64,000 nt of DNA from UBA1858 sp965227695 (GCA_965227695.1 OZ245760.1:1240001-1304000), one strand, 5' to 3'; numbered from the stretch's first letter, positions 51,393-60,166 are shown. Numbers and translations are program-made. Notes: a model not told the origin generated them from the sequence alone.

Positions 51393-52007
51393 ATGTCTAT
51401 ATCAGATAATGTCCCTACAGTTGGCGATTTCATCAGTGCAATAAATGAGTTGGGTACCTTTGTTGATATTAGCCCTGATGAACTAGTTGAGATAACTAGG
51501 AAAGCCATGAAATTTGCATATTATCGTCAATTAAAAGACATACCTATAGAGTTTGTAATGAAGAGATCTATTCTTTCAGTAACTCCAGACACTGGGGTTC
51601 AAGTAGCTATTAGTTACATGTTAAAAAACAGTGTCAGTGGGTTGCCTGTGTTGGGAGAGAATAGAGCACTAGTAGGCTTGATTACTGAAGCAGATATCCT
51701 ACGCGCAATGGGATTACCTCATGATAGGCCAACCCAAGATGTTTGGGATGCAATGAATAGTATATTCCATCATTTTTCAAATCAGGAAAGCATTCCTAAT
51801 TTGCAAGACGAGAACGTAACAGTTTCAGACTTGATGACTAATGAAGTGATTACGACTTCATCAGACAGTACAGTTCAAAATGTATTGGATTTAATGAAGA
51901 AAAACAAAGTTAAACGAGTAATCGTTACAGATAGGGATGGAAAACTAGTGGGAGTCGTATCTCGCTCGGACTTGATGAAAGTTGTACTTGGTGTCCATGT
52001 AAAATAA
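51393..52007 (+). CDS. CBS-domain pair protein
   Basis: A 204-residue soluble protein with two CBS domains: VMKRSILSVTPDTGVQVAISYMLKNSVSGLPVL...LVGLITEADILRA and DLMTNEVITTSSDSTVQNVLDLMKKNKVKRVIVTD...LVGVVSRSDLMKVV. The pair usually binds adenine nucleotides (AMP, ATP or SAM). The first 45 residues form a helical N-terminus. ATG 51393 is preferred to a TTG at 51372 that overlaps the dsrC-like stop. Pairing with the DsrC-like gene suggests energy- or SAM-dependent control of sulfur transfer (inference). Confidence 0.85.
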   Translation: MSISDNVPTVGDFISAINELGTFVDISPDELVEITRKAMKFAYYRQLKDIPIEFVMKRSILSVTPDTGVQVAISYMLKNSVSGLPVLGENRALVGLITEADILRAMGLPHDRPTQDVWDAMNSIFHHFSNQESIPNLQDENVTVSDLMTNEVITTSSDSTVQNVLDLMKKNKVKRVIVTDRDGKLVGVVSRSDLMKVVLGVHVK

Positions 52008-52396
52008 TCAATTCTATATTTCATGTTTTGAGATAGTTTTTAATGGCCAATTAATAATACAAATTGTATGTTGGAGTTGTGCCAGACCGTGACAAAGTAA
52101 CATATTTATCCCGAATTGCTATCTCATACACAGGCACACACAGCGAGTGATTCATGGCAAAGTAAACATTTCACATTATCTATGTAAGTGCTACTGATCT
52201 CGTTTTCTCAATTTTGTAAACTTTATATAAAAATAACTTGAATATGATAAAACTGATTAAAATAATTATGTATTTGAAGTAAGAAATAAGATAATTTTGA
52301 GCACTAGATAATCTAGTTTTTGTTAATAACATATTTGTAAAAGCTTTCTTATATCTATGTTAAATAATGTTTCAACAGAAGATAAATTTAATAGCG
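52008..52396. other. Gene-poor stretch with an IS relic
   Basis: Contains the IS-end relic at 52036-52112; the remainder up to the small pseudogene is AT-rich and shows no supported gene. A 58-codon Cys-rich frame opens at 52357 (MLNNVSTEDKF...), overlapping the pseudogene in another frame, without a ribosome-binding site. Confidence 0.4.
52036..52112 (-). mobile_element. Relic of the left end of the resident IS
   Basis: Contains AATGGCCAATT followed by GGAGTTGTGCCAGACCGTGACAAAG. This matches the end of the IS at 56709 and its transposase 3' end (GGAGTTGAGCCAGACCACGACAAAG). In frame it encodes CHGLAQLQ against CRGLAQLP in the fuller copy. Only about 75 bases survive. Confidence 0.6.
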
Positions 52397-52594
52397 ATGA
52401 ACACGTTAGTTTCTCTTGTTCATGCCACTCTAGAAGCAAGCACGCAGTAAGCTGTAACACAAATCTTGAAGCATTACGTTTGTGTATTGCCCGTAAGTTA
52501 TGCAAAGAACGCATTAGCAAGCCTAATTACTGAAGCGGTGAATTTCTTTGTCAAGGAAGTGACTCCAGAACAAGTCTTTCATAGTTTGTGGTAA
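52397..52594 (+). pseudogene. Small protein gene broken by one stop codon
   Basis: One reading frame of 66 codons from ATG 52397 is interrupted only by TAA at 52448-52450. The two parts are MNTLVSLVHATLEASTQ and AVTQILKHYVCVLPVSYAKN followed by ALASLITEAVNFFVKEVTPE and QVFHSLW. The composition is protein-like (amphipathic helices), but the family is not recognised. Reading through the stop gives a 65-residue helical protein. Confidence 0.45.
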
Positions 52595-52724
52595 ACAATG
52601 AGCATTACAATTCACTATTACTCGACGCTAGTGAGTATACCTAATTCACAGTATTAATTTATATCTATGTGGGCTTGATGTCATAAATATAACTACAACT
52701 TTACGAAAATAATAGGTGTTTAAA

Positions 52725-53573
52725 ATGAATAGATTTTATACATATCTTATTATATCTATTTTAGGACTTGTATCAGGCTTAGTTTATGCTGATACAGCAA
52801 GTGAAATTTCGAGATCTATTGTAGGTGTATGGGGAGAATCACATAACAATGGAGAGTCATTTTGGTCTATATATAATTTTATGTCTGATGGTACTATACA
52901 TACCAGATTGGTTCTTCCATACGTCGATTCTGTTATTCATTATGCCGGAAACTATAAGTTTGACGGAAATAAAAATTGTGTGACAGTGAAAATATCATCA
53001 CATCAGGAAATTATATCTGAAGGGAAACATTATTGTTTTGATATCATTGAAATTAAAGATGATTACTTGGTCCATCAAATAGATAAAAATGAAAAGATAA
53101 TATATAAGGTGAATGATTCCGTTTCTCTAGTAAATGATATTCCGTCTAGTAAAGCTAACTTAATTGAACAATTACTGAATACTTCAGGAAAATTAGATGC
53201 TATTGAAAGCATTCTTATTAGATGGGTGCATGACATGATTATTTCATTCCAAGCTTCTAATAAAGACATACCTAGTCATGTTGTTGAAAAAATAGAAACT
53301 AGAACTATATCGCTTGTTAAAAAGGAAATGAGGCATAATGGAAAACTGCTCAAAGCGATATCAATTATTTATCATAAATATTTTACGTACTATGAAATAG
53401 AGCAGCTAATACAATTTTATGATACTCCAGCTGGCCGGAAGTTCGGTGGATTAACTAATACATTCGCAGAAGAACTCTCGATGGCGACTAAGTTATGGTC
53501 AAAAAACTTGCAGCCATCAGTTATAGATCAAATGCAAATGATAATTCAGTCTGAAGGCTATTCATTCCGTTAG
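52725..53573 (+). CDS. Secreted protein with C-terminal DUF2059-like domain
   Basis: A 282-residue secreted protein with a signal peptide (YTYLIISILGLVSGLVYA). The N-terminal 110 mature residues form a lipocalin-like or DUF-type beta region (IVGVWGESHNNGESFWSIYNF, GTIHTRLVLPY). The C-terminal part (KYFTYYEIEQLIQFYDTPAGRKF) is typical of DUF2059, found in many exported proteins of unknown role. ATG 52725 is preferred over GTG 52716. No operon partner is visible. Confidence 0.68.
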   Translation: MNRFYTYLIISILGLVSGLVYADTASEISRSIVGVWGESHNNGESFWSIYNFMSDGTIHTRLVLPYVDSVIHYAGNYKFDGNKNCVTVKISSHQEIISEGKHYCFDIIEIKDDYLVHQIDKNEKIIYKVNDSVSLVNDIPSSKANLIEQLLNTSGKLDAIESILIRWVHDMIISFQASNKDIPSHVVEKIETRTISLVKKEMRHNGKLLKAISIIYHKYFTYYEIEQLIQFYDTPAGRKFGGLTNTFAEELSMATKLWSKNLQPSVIDQMQMIIQSEGYSFR

Positions 53574-54213
53574 CGGTGATCAATAGCAAAACTAGAAAAG
53601 CTTAATATTTTCAGATGTGGATTCATCCTTAAACTCCTTGCTCATTAGATAGAATCTTGCGTAATCCTACATATCCGTACATGGATAACACGGCAATTGA
53701 CGCTCCTCAGTATATGCTGATAGTGATCAATTGAAAATGATCGTTAGAAGCACAACTTGTGCAGCTTTAGCTTTTACTGGATGTGGTCCTCCTGAAATTA
53801 TATAGAATAATTCACCTTGAGTGATTTTATTTTATTGCACCCATTGCAGTCAATTCAATTACTTTCAATGCAATGAACATCAATCGGAATTGCTACTTTA
53901 TGGTTGGGCATTTTCTGATTTGCATGAATGAATAATCGAGCTAACTCAACTATTTAGGTGCTAACTATCGTTTTTGTTTCTTTTCATTGAGATAATCCTC
54001 GCAATAGTCCAGCTAGAAAATTACCGGGTGATCCATGATTTGTCGCTAGAACTATCTCGCTTAATATAGTTATAGTAAAAACTATGCCGTGAATTTTAAG
54101 CTGGAGTTAATAGTCGTGGCAAAGATAATCTATTTTGTTCTGCCTGCCTATATTTTATTATTGGTTCTAATTTCTGATTATAATATAATACCCGTATTTA
54201 TTAATTATCTTAA
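53574..54213. other. 640-base gene-free region with a further IS-end relic
   Basis: No intact gene. At about 54086-54130 the sequence ATGCCGTGAATTTTAAGCTGG, then AGTT and CGTGGCAAAG, follows the same order as the left end of the IS at 56709 with gaps and mismatches, so it is probably another relic. The rest (53574-54085) could not be assigned; no long reading frame is kept. Confidence 0.4.
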
Positions 54214-54714
54214 TTAGGATTCTCGATAGTGATTAAAGTAATTTTTTCCACTATTTGGTTTAGTTCCATCTGGAAATAGTCTTTTTTTACCTGAGTAATG
54301 CTGCTTTTCTCTTTCCATCAATAAATTTGCCATAAAATAAAACCATTTTTTCCATGCTTCTAGTATCTCAGGTGTTGCCTCATTTTTCATAACCTCACTC
54401 ATAGACTCAAAAAAGGCTTCTGCCATCATGTCATAATGTTCTTCTTTGACGCCCGCATCAACATGACGACTACAAATACCAATTCTATAACTATTTAGGA
54501 CATCTGGATCATCTTTGCTCACTAAAAATGCGAGTATTGCCCCTTCAAACATTCTGGGTTGATTGAATGGTGCATTTTCAAACATAGGCTTTAACTCTGG
54601 ATGTTTTGCAAATAAATGTTTATACATATTATTTGATATATCTGTATGGTATTTCATGAATACTGGTTCTGATTCTCTTATAATCTGCATTGTTTTTTCC
54701 GATAAACGTTCCAT
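54214..54714 (-). CDS. Single-domain globin (flavohemoglobin-like)
   Basis: A 166-residue globin related to the heme domain of Hmp encoded next to it (both share KTMQIIRESEPVFMKY-type starts). The proximal histidine is His84 in ICSRHVDAG; distal-side residues Tyr31 and Gln52 (NQPRMFEGAILAF) are conserved. It has no FAD/NAD domain, and its tail after residue 140 is polar. It probably scavenges or senses NO or O2. It lies 249 bases downstream of hmp on the same strand. Confidence 0.85.
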   Translation of the reverse strand: MERLSEKTMQIIRESEPVFMKYHTDISNNMYKHLFAKHPELKPMFENAPFNQPRMFEGAILAFLVSKDDPDVLNSYRIGICSRHVDAGVKEEHYDMMAEAFFESMSEVMKNEATPEILEAWKKWFYFMANLLMEREKQHYSGKKRLFPDGTKPNSGKNYFNHYRES

Positions 54715-54963
54715 TTAGATCCTCGCTTAGTGTTTATAGTTTATTATTTAATTATGAATTTTAAGGCATCACCTATAAATGCTTGGTAATCCTTAGCAGG
54801 TATAAATTTCGATTAAGGTTTATCAAATTGTATACTGCTATATGAGCAGCCAAAAACGTTGTGCTTGTGTTTCATTTAATTGAATCGCTACATATAGCAT
54901 TTCTCGATCTCTAAGCATTGTCACAGTTGATGCCAGAGCTCCACTCGATTGCCTAAGTAAATT

Positions 54964-56196
54964 TTATGCTGCCTTTTGCAGATCTTCTTTTGGGCCAAAG
55001 AATTCAAAATGGACTTGATTTCCAGGGATTCCCCATTTCAATAAGTCCTGGTAAATGTTGATCATGAATGGCTTTGGGCCGCAAAAATAGTAATCAGCAT
55101 GGCGATCCGGTACAAGATTTTCAATCAGCGCGGCATCGACATAACCTGTTGAGCAATCCCTTTCACATTTTACGCCTTCTGTATTAGGATCGCTATAGCG
55201 GTAATGGACTTTCAGTTTTGGATGATTTTTCGCTAGATCATCAATGATACTTTTAAACGGCTGCACTTCTTTATTCAAACAACCGTGGACAAAAAATATC
55301 TCCCGCTCCGGCATGAATTGTATGGCTACTTTCATGATACTTAATATCGGTGTAATACCAACGCCCGCCGCCAGGAGAACCAATGGACGTTCATGTCGGT
55401 CATTTGGGTTCAGGAAGAACTCACCGCAGGGCGGACCGATTTCAATTGCATCATCAACTTTTATCTCGTCGTGTAACATATTGGACACGTAACCCTTGTG
55501 CGTGTCTGTTTTCGGTCCTGTTTCCCGCTTAACGCTAATGCGGAAGTAATCTTGTCCAGGCTTATCTGACAAGCTGTAATTGCGCATTGTAGTTGAGCCA
55601 TCCGGTGTGGGCATGCGTACCGTAATATATTGCCCCGGTAGATAATCTGGTATGGCTCCACCATCTTTGGGCTTGAGATAAAAGGACGTGATGATGCTGC
55701 TTTCCTTTTCTTTCTTCTCAACTTTGAATTTTCTAAACCCATCCCAGCCACCTGGTTTTTTGATATTATCGTCGTATATCTGCTTCTCACGGGCTGTCAA
55801 GATATCTGCTAAAAAACCATAAGCTTCACCCCATGCGTTTATGACGTCATCTGTTGCGCTTCCACCTAGAACCTCACGGATAGACGCCAGTAGATTTTCA
55901 CCCACAATCGGATAATGTTCTGGTTTGATCATAAGTGAAGCATGTTTATGTGCAATCAACTCAACGGCATCGCCCAACACTTCTAGATTGTCAATATTGG
56001 CGGCATAGGCACAGATTGCTCCGGCTAGAGCGCGTTGTTGTGTTCCCTCTGCTTGGTTTGCTGGATTAAAATATGGGGCAACTTCTGGGTTATGAGAAAA
56101 CATGCGCTTGTAAAAATACTTGGTTAAGGTCTCTCCATGTTTCTGTAAAATAGGAGCAGTAGACTTAACGATTTTGATGGTTTGTTGGGAAAGCAT
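54964..56196 (-). CDS. hmp: Flavohemoglobin / nitric oxide dioxygenase
   Basis: A 410-residue Hmp that converts NO and O2 to nitrate using NAD(P)H. The globin domain (1-140) has distal Tyr29/Gln53-type residues and the proximal His in VELIAHKHASLMI. The FAD domain has RNYSLSDKPGQDYFRISVKRE. The NAD domain has LLAAGVGITPILSIMK and the C-terminal HFEFFGPKEDLQ. It is divergent from nsrR with an NsrR-like palindrome between, so repression by NsrR in the absence of NO is expected. Confidence 0.96.
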   Translation of the reverse strand: MLSQQTIKIVKSTAPILQKHGETLTKYFYKRMFSHNPEVAPYFNPANQAEGTQQRALAGAICAYAANIDNLEVLGDAVELIAHKHASLMIKPEHYPIVGENLLASIREVLGGSATDDVINAWGEAYGFLADILTAREKQIYDDNIKKPGGWDGFRKFKVEKKEKESSIITSFYLKPKDGGAIPDYLPGQYITVRMPTPDGSTTMRNYSLSDKPGQDYFRISVKRETGPKTDTHKGYVSNMLHDEIKVDDAIEIGPPCGEFFLNPNDRHERPLVLLAAGVGITPILSIMKVAIQFMPEREIFFVHGCLNKEVQPFKSIIDDLAKNHPKLKVHYRYSDPNTEGVKCERDCSTGYVDAALIENLVPDRHADYYFCGPKPFMINIYQDLLKWGIPGNQVHFEFFGPKEDLQKAA

Positions 56197-56211
56197 GGAT
56201 AACTCCTTCTT

Positions 56212-56240
56212 GAATATGTATTCAAAATATACATTATAAC
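56212..56240. promoter_or_regulatory. NsrR-type operator between hmp and nsrR
   Basis: GAATATGTATTC-AAAATATACATT is an imperfect inverted repeat resembling the NsrR consensus (AAGATGYATTT-N-AAATRCATCTT). The left half matches well, the right half less so. It lies in the 82-base divergent promoter gap. Confidence 0.6.
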
Positions 56241-56278
56241 CACTGATTTTAACACTGCAACCTATTTTTGGATTAAAA

Positions 56279-56701
56279 ATGAAAATAACACGCTTTACTG
56301 ATTATGGGCTTCGCACACTCATGTACGTCGCAGCCCGTTCAGAAAATATAGCCAGCGTAAAAGAGATTGCTGAGCATTATGGTATTTCGCGCAATCATAT
56401 GGTAAAAGTTGTGCATCGCCTTTCACAACTCGGTTATATCGAAACTACAAAGGGTAAAGGTGGAGGAATTAAAATTGCAAAAGGAACAGAAAATTTGCGT
56501 CTGGGTGATCTTATATCTCAGTTGGAACCAAATATGCATATAGTTGAGTGCTTTGATGTAAAGACTAACACATGCCGAATTACAGCTTCTTGCCAGCTTA
56601 AGCATTACCTGTTAGAAGCTACCCAAAATTTCATTGCCACAATGAATAAATACACGCTGGCTGATACGCTACAAAATAAGGTAGTGAGAAAGTCTAAATG
56701 A
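56279..56701 (+). CDS. nsrR: NsrR, NO-sensing Rrf2-family repressor
   Basis: A 140-residue Rrf2 protein: MKITRFTDYGLRTLMYVA, HYGISRNHMVKVVHRLSQLGYI (HTH), KGKGGGIKIAKG (wing), and three cysteines Cys91, Cys99 and Cys105 for the [4Fe-4S] cluster in a spacing typical of NsrR. The cluster is destroyed by NO, which releases hmp and other targets. The gene ends 8 bases before the left end of an IS. Confidence 0.93.
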   Translation: MKITRFTDYGLRTLMYVAARSENIASVKEIAEHYGISRNHMVKVVHRLSQLGYIETTKGKGGGIKIAKGTENLRLGDLISQLEPNMHIVECFDVKTNTCRITASCQLKHYLLEATQNFIATMNKYTLADTLQNKVVRKSK

Positions 56702-56708
56702 ATAAGTT

Positions 56709-57876
56709 GTTCATGGCGAATTGGTATTTTAAGCCGGAATTGGGAGTTGAGCCAGACCACGACAAAGCGTTTTCCAATTAAACTTTTCTAGATTCGCAAC
56801 TGGTTGCAATCTTTCTTTACCAAAATCAGCGGGTACTTCGCCATTAAGCGAGGCATGCACGCGATGATTGTTGTAATAGTCGGTAAAGTCATCCAGTTTA
56901 TTTTGTAGATCAACTTCATTCTAAAACAACATCTGATCCAGGCACTCGCGCCTTATGGTTCCAATGACTCGTTCGACAAATGGATGTGAAATGGGAGTAA
57001 AGGGAATTGATTTTACTTCCTCAATATCCAGGATTCTAAAGTTGGCTTTCCAGCGATGAAATTGAAAAAGCGGATCGTTATCCGTGCTTATATAATGAGG
57101 TGTATTTTTCCTGGCGATAATCTGATTGAACATTCTGCATAGGGTAGGGCCATCGACTGGGCCTTTATTCACAGAAAGACCAATGAGTTTCCGGTTCCAA
57201 ACATCCATCACCACTAATACCCATGTGTTTTCAGTGTGATAGATTCACAGGAGAATAAATTGATACTCCATAAACTGTTTTTCATGTTAGCAATAAACGA
57301 TAGCCAGGAAGGGCCACCACTATCATTAGGTCTTGGATGATAATGTTTCATTAACACTCTACGCACAACATCTTTATTGACCTCAACTCCAAACGTATTG
57401 GTAATAATGTACGCAATGCGAGGACAACCAAAGTTTGGATTACGTTGTTTAATTTCGACAATGGCTTTGATCAAATCTCTGTTAGGCCCTTTGGGCCCAG
57501 GTCTCCCTTTGCCAGTAGAAGAAAAGAGTCGTAAGTATTTACGTTTCACGAGTGCTTTGTGAAACGACAGTAGAGTAGATGGCTTAATGATGATTGCAGA
57601 CCGAGCCAGTCGTCTGGATGATAGCAACATCGCAATCCACCCGAGGATGAAGCGATCTTTAGTTGTGAGGTTAGGTGCCTTTAATCTTGATCGATCAATA
57701 ATAAGGAGTTGCTGTTTGAGTAATAGGTTTTCAGCGGCAATGGCTTTTATACCACCTGGTCTGAGTAGGCGGATAGGCAAAGTGACTAAATGAATGGTAA
57801 ATAGGAGCACATCCTTCATGCAGACTTATCATAAATCAATTTTATTCAATAACAAGACTACGAATTCGCTATGCAC
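56709..57876 (-). mobile_element. Decayed 1.17-kb insertion sequence (rve-type transposase)
   Basis: Bounded by inverted ends GTTCATGGCGAATT (56709-56722) and AATTCGCTATGCAC (57863-57876). It encodes one transposase on the minus strand, interrupted by a frameshift and a stop. It is inserted between nsrR (8 bases away) and the 3' end of the HxlR gene (4 bases away). Relics of the same IS occur at 44347, 52036, about 54086 and 59172. No clear target-site duplication was found. Confidence 0.8.
56729..57819 (-). pseudogene. Frameshifted IS transposase with integrase core
   Basis: The N-terminal part (to 57214) contains LLFTIHLVTLPIRLLRPGGIKAI, an HTH region, and NPNFGCPRIAYIITNTFGVEV. After a frameshift near 57214 the integrase core continues (VVMDVWNRKLIGLSV, YISTDNDPLF, FVERVIGTIRRECLD). 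A TAG at 56921-56923 interrupts it, and the frame then resumes with NEVDLQNKLDDFTDYYNNHRVHASL to a TAA at 56729. The parts match DDE integrase-type IS transposases (IS3/IS481-like). Confidence 0.8.
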
Positions 57877-57880
57877 GTCA

Positions 57881-58204
57881 TTATTCGTATTCTTTTTGAA
57901 GAATTTCTATTTGGTTAAGAATATCTACAAACTTATGTCCGAATGGTGTTAAATTGTATTCAACTCTTGGTGGCACCTCTGGGTATATTGTTTTATTTAG
58001 GATTCCATAACGCATCATTTTACTAAGACGTTCGTTTAGTACTTTCGTTGATATCCCATCTATCGAACGCTTGATCTCTCCGGGTCTAACAATATCACTT
58101 TTGACTGCTTCTAATACTGATAGTGACCATTTGCATCCAACAATATCCTCGACCATGCGTGCCACTGGAATATTTACGCAAGTATTTTTGTTTTGTTTAT
58201 CCAT
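57881..58204 (-). CDS. HxlR-family transcriptional regulator
   Basis: A 107-residue winged-helix regulator: VEDIVGCKWSLSVLEAV, GEIKRSIDGISTKVLNERLSKM, and PRVEYNLTPFGHKFVDIL, the full HxlR pattern. Some members respond to redox or reactive carbonyls through an N-terminal Cys; here Cys9 and Cys24 are available. It diverges from the cytochrome P460 gene and probably controls it. The IS lies directly downstream. Confidence 0.9.
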   Translation of the reverse strand: MDKQNKNTCVNIPVARMVEDIVGCKWSLSVLEAVKSDIVRPGEIKRSIDGISTKVLNERLSKMMRYGILNKTIYPEVPPRVEYNLTPFGHKFVDILNQIEILQKEYE

Positions 58205-58318
58205 AATTTACACCATTTGGTAACTATCTATCCGGAAGGTGCGTACTTGTCAAGTAGACGTTGAGTTCTTATTGTACCAATTGATATTCAATGAACGTAC
58301 TAAAAATTGGAGGATATG

Positions 58319-58813
58319 ATGAACAGAACACTACAGCATACAATTAAAATATTAGCCATTTTTTTATTTTTGTTAAGTCATAAAATATATGCTTCAGATG
58401 CATTGGTTGATTATCCTGTTGACTATCGCTTTTGGACTCATGTGAAAAGTATGGTAATTCAAGAAGGACATCCTTTGCACGCCTCTTTTGGAGGAATACA
58501 TCATATTTATGCAAATGAATTGGCAATAAAAGGTTATAAAACAGGAATATTTCCTGATGGCTCTGTCATTATATTCGATTTATTGGACGCAGTTGAAGAA
58601 GAAAACGCTATTGTTGAAAGGAAACGTAAGGTATTAGGAGTGATGCAAAAGGATACAAGAGTATTCAAAAACACTGCAGGTTGGGGGTTTGAAGGATTTG
58701 TTAAAGGTGATCCAGATAATAGAGTGGTAAGTAGTAACTATAAGGAAGCGTGTTTTTCCTGTCATACAGCACAAAAAGCAAGCGACTATGTATTTAGTAA
58801 ATGGAGACAATAA
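58319..58813 (+). CDS. Cytochrome P460-family protein
   Basis: A 164-residue periplasmic protein with a signal peptide (IKILAIFLFLLSHKIYA) and the P460 fold: YRFWTHVKSMVIQEGHPL, GIHHIYANELAIKGYKTG, FPDGSVIIFDLLD and WGFEGFVKGDP, with a C-terminal heme site CFSCHTAQK. Known P460s oxidise hydroxylamine and NO; the lysine that crosslinks to heme lies in the KGYKTG region or nearby. ATG 58319 is used because GGAGG then has a 5-base spacing. Proximity to hmp and nsrR points to nitrogen-oxide detoxification. Confidence 0.9.
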   Translation: MNRTLQHTIKILAIFLFLLSHKIYASDALVDYPVDYRFWTHVKSMVIQEGHPLHASFGGIHHIYANELAIKGYKTGIFPDGSVIIFDLLDAVEEENAIVERKRKVLGVMQKDTRVFKNTAGWGFEGFVKGDPDNRVVSSNYKEACFSCHTAQKASDYVFSKWRQ

Positions 58814-58945
58814 GGCCTTCGATGACCTAAATGATGTTGTATCCACTAATGAAGATAAACTTTTGTTTTCTTAATTAAATAAATATACACATGTGCTTTG
58901 TAATTCACTTGCGCCCTAAAGAACCTTTATCAAAGGACAATTGTT
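58814..58945. other. Short AT-rich spacer
   Basis: No gene or hairpin of note between the P460 gene and the thioredoxin-like remnant. Confidence 0.35.
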
Positions 58946-59162
58946 ATGCCCAGAAACTTTTACTATTCAGGGTGTCCAGTTTGTATGATTATGATAAAAA
59001 AGAGACTGAATTTTTTGATGTGAATCGATTTCGTTTGGAAATTATGCATTTAGGAGATTCACCTGATTGAATAACCGAGGTACAGGACGTTGGTGTAAAG
59101 TCAGTACTGCATTGATTATTGGCAACATCAGTGCATGGTGAATTGAACATTTGTGATGGGAT
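58946..59162 (+). pseudogene. Remnant of a small thioredoxin/glutaredoxin-like gene
   Basis: An ATG with AAAGGA upstream opens MPRNFYYSGCPVCMIM, the start of a thioredoxin-fold protein with CPVC. After a frameshift in an A6 run the sequence continues ETEFFDVNRFRLEIMHLGDS, hits TGA, and resumes as ITEVQDVGVKSV, the cis-Pro region of the fold. At least one frameshift and one stop are needed to read it, so it is inactive. Confidence 0.6.
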
Positions 59163-59171
59163 TGCGTGGTA

Positions 59172-59349
59172 ATTTTCAGTAGCAACAGTTTTCACACCGT
59201 CTGGTTTGAGAAGGTGAATTCATAAAGTGATTAAATGAATTCTTAATAGGAGTACATTCTTTTTACCGACTTATCATAGATCGATTTTATTCAATAACAA
59301 GACTGCGAATCCAACCCAAATTGTGCGAAAATATCAATTCGCCATGCAC
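59172..59349 (-). mobile_element. Relic of the right end of the resident IS
   Basis: On the minus strand it encodes a mutated start of the same transposase (LKPDGVKTVATEN against LRPGGIKAIAAEN), then the upstream non-coding end (TATCATAGATCGATTTTATT and on) and the terminal AATTCGCCATGCAC at 59336-59349. The rest of this IS copy is missing. Confidence 0.75.
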
Positions 59350-59495
59350 AGACAAAATGCTAGAAAAGTCTCTTTTAGCATTTTGACGGTTCCCCTTGCA
59401 GCCAACTATTGCTTCAATCAAAGATCTCAATGAGTGAAGTAAATCTGTATGTTAGTGTCTGCTTCTGGCGCAAAAGTGGTCATTTTATTTATACG
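59350..59495. other. Spacer downstream of the TetR gene
   Basis: No gene recognised. GCTAGAAAAGTCTCTTTTAGC at 59360-59380 contains a possible short stem (GCTA-AAAG / CTTTTAGC) without a T-tract. Confidence 0.3.
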
Positions 59496-60110
59496 TTATA
59501 AGTCTCCAAAAATAAATCGAATATATGTCCGATACTGAAGTAACTGTCTGCTTAGTGCTCTTGGGTCGCCAGAAATTTTAGATAAAATAATTCCTCCTTC
59601 AAACACAGCCGTAAACATATTGGAAACGTCGCCAAGGTCTATATCGGCTTTAGGAGGATATTTGTCGGCAACATTATTTAACAATACTTCAAAAGCTTCT
59701 TTCCATTCATGCATCCCTTTGCTTGCGATATCATATATTTCAGAGTCAAATTGCTGCAACTCATAAGTGTATGATGCGACAACACAACCTGGATGTCCCT
59801 TAGGCAATTCAAGCGCTAATTCCGCATATAACTTAAGAAGCAATAATACTTGTTGCAATGGGTCTTCTGATAAGGCTTCAGCACGATCAACCAATTGATT
59901 AAATATTTTTTTTTCTTCGTTAAGAAATCTGATTAATAAATGTTTGGCTAAATCTCGTTTACCTTCAAAGTGGTAAAAAAAGCCTCCTTTCGTAATTGCT
60001 GATTTTTCAATTATCTGATTGATCGGGGTGCCCGAAAATCCTTGCTGCAGAATTAACTGCTCTGCTGCTGACAAGATTCGATTTCGTGTTGCAACACTAT
60101 TTATTCTCAT
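59496..60110 (-). CDS. TetR-family regulator
   Basis: A 204-residue TetR/AcrR protein. N-terminal HTH: RNRILSAAEQLILQQGFSGTPINQIIEKSAITKGGFFYHFEGKRDLA, typical of the AcrR-like branch; the ligand-binding half has SYTYELQQFDSEI and a helix-rich C-terminus. It probably represses itself and the divergent homocysteine methyltransferase gene through the palindromes at 60143-60166. The ligand is unknown. Confidence 0.9.
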   Translation of the reverse strand: MRINSVATRNRILSAAEQLILQQGFSGTPINQIIEKSAITKGGFFYHFEGKRDLAKHLLIRFLNEEKKIFNQLVDRAEALSEDPLQQVLLLLKLYAELALELPKGHPGCVVASYTYELQQFDSEIYDIASKGMHEWKEAFEVLLNNVADKYPPKADIDLGDVSNMFTAVFEGGIILSKISGDPRALSRQLLQYRTYIRFIFGDL

Positions 60111-60142
60111 GATGATGTGGAGACCTCAAATCTAGTTAACAA

Positions 60143-60166
60143 GACCTATTGGTCCAGTTTACTGGA
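60143..60166. promoter_or_regulatory. Overlapping palindromes, likely TetR operator
   Basis: GACC-TATT-GGTC (60143-60154) and TCCAGT-TT-ACTGGA (60153-60166) are perfect inverted repeats sharing two bases. They lie 33 bases upstream of the tetR start and are well placed to control both divergent genes. The first resembles the NemR-type GACC/GGTC box. Confidence 0.65.
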
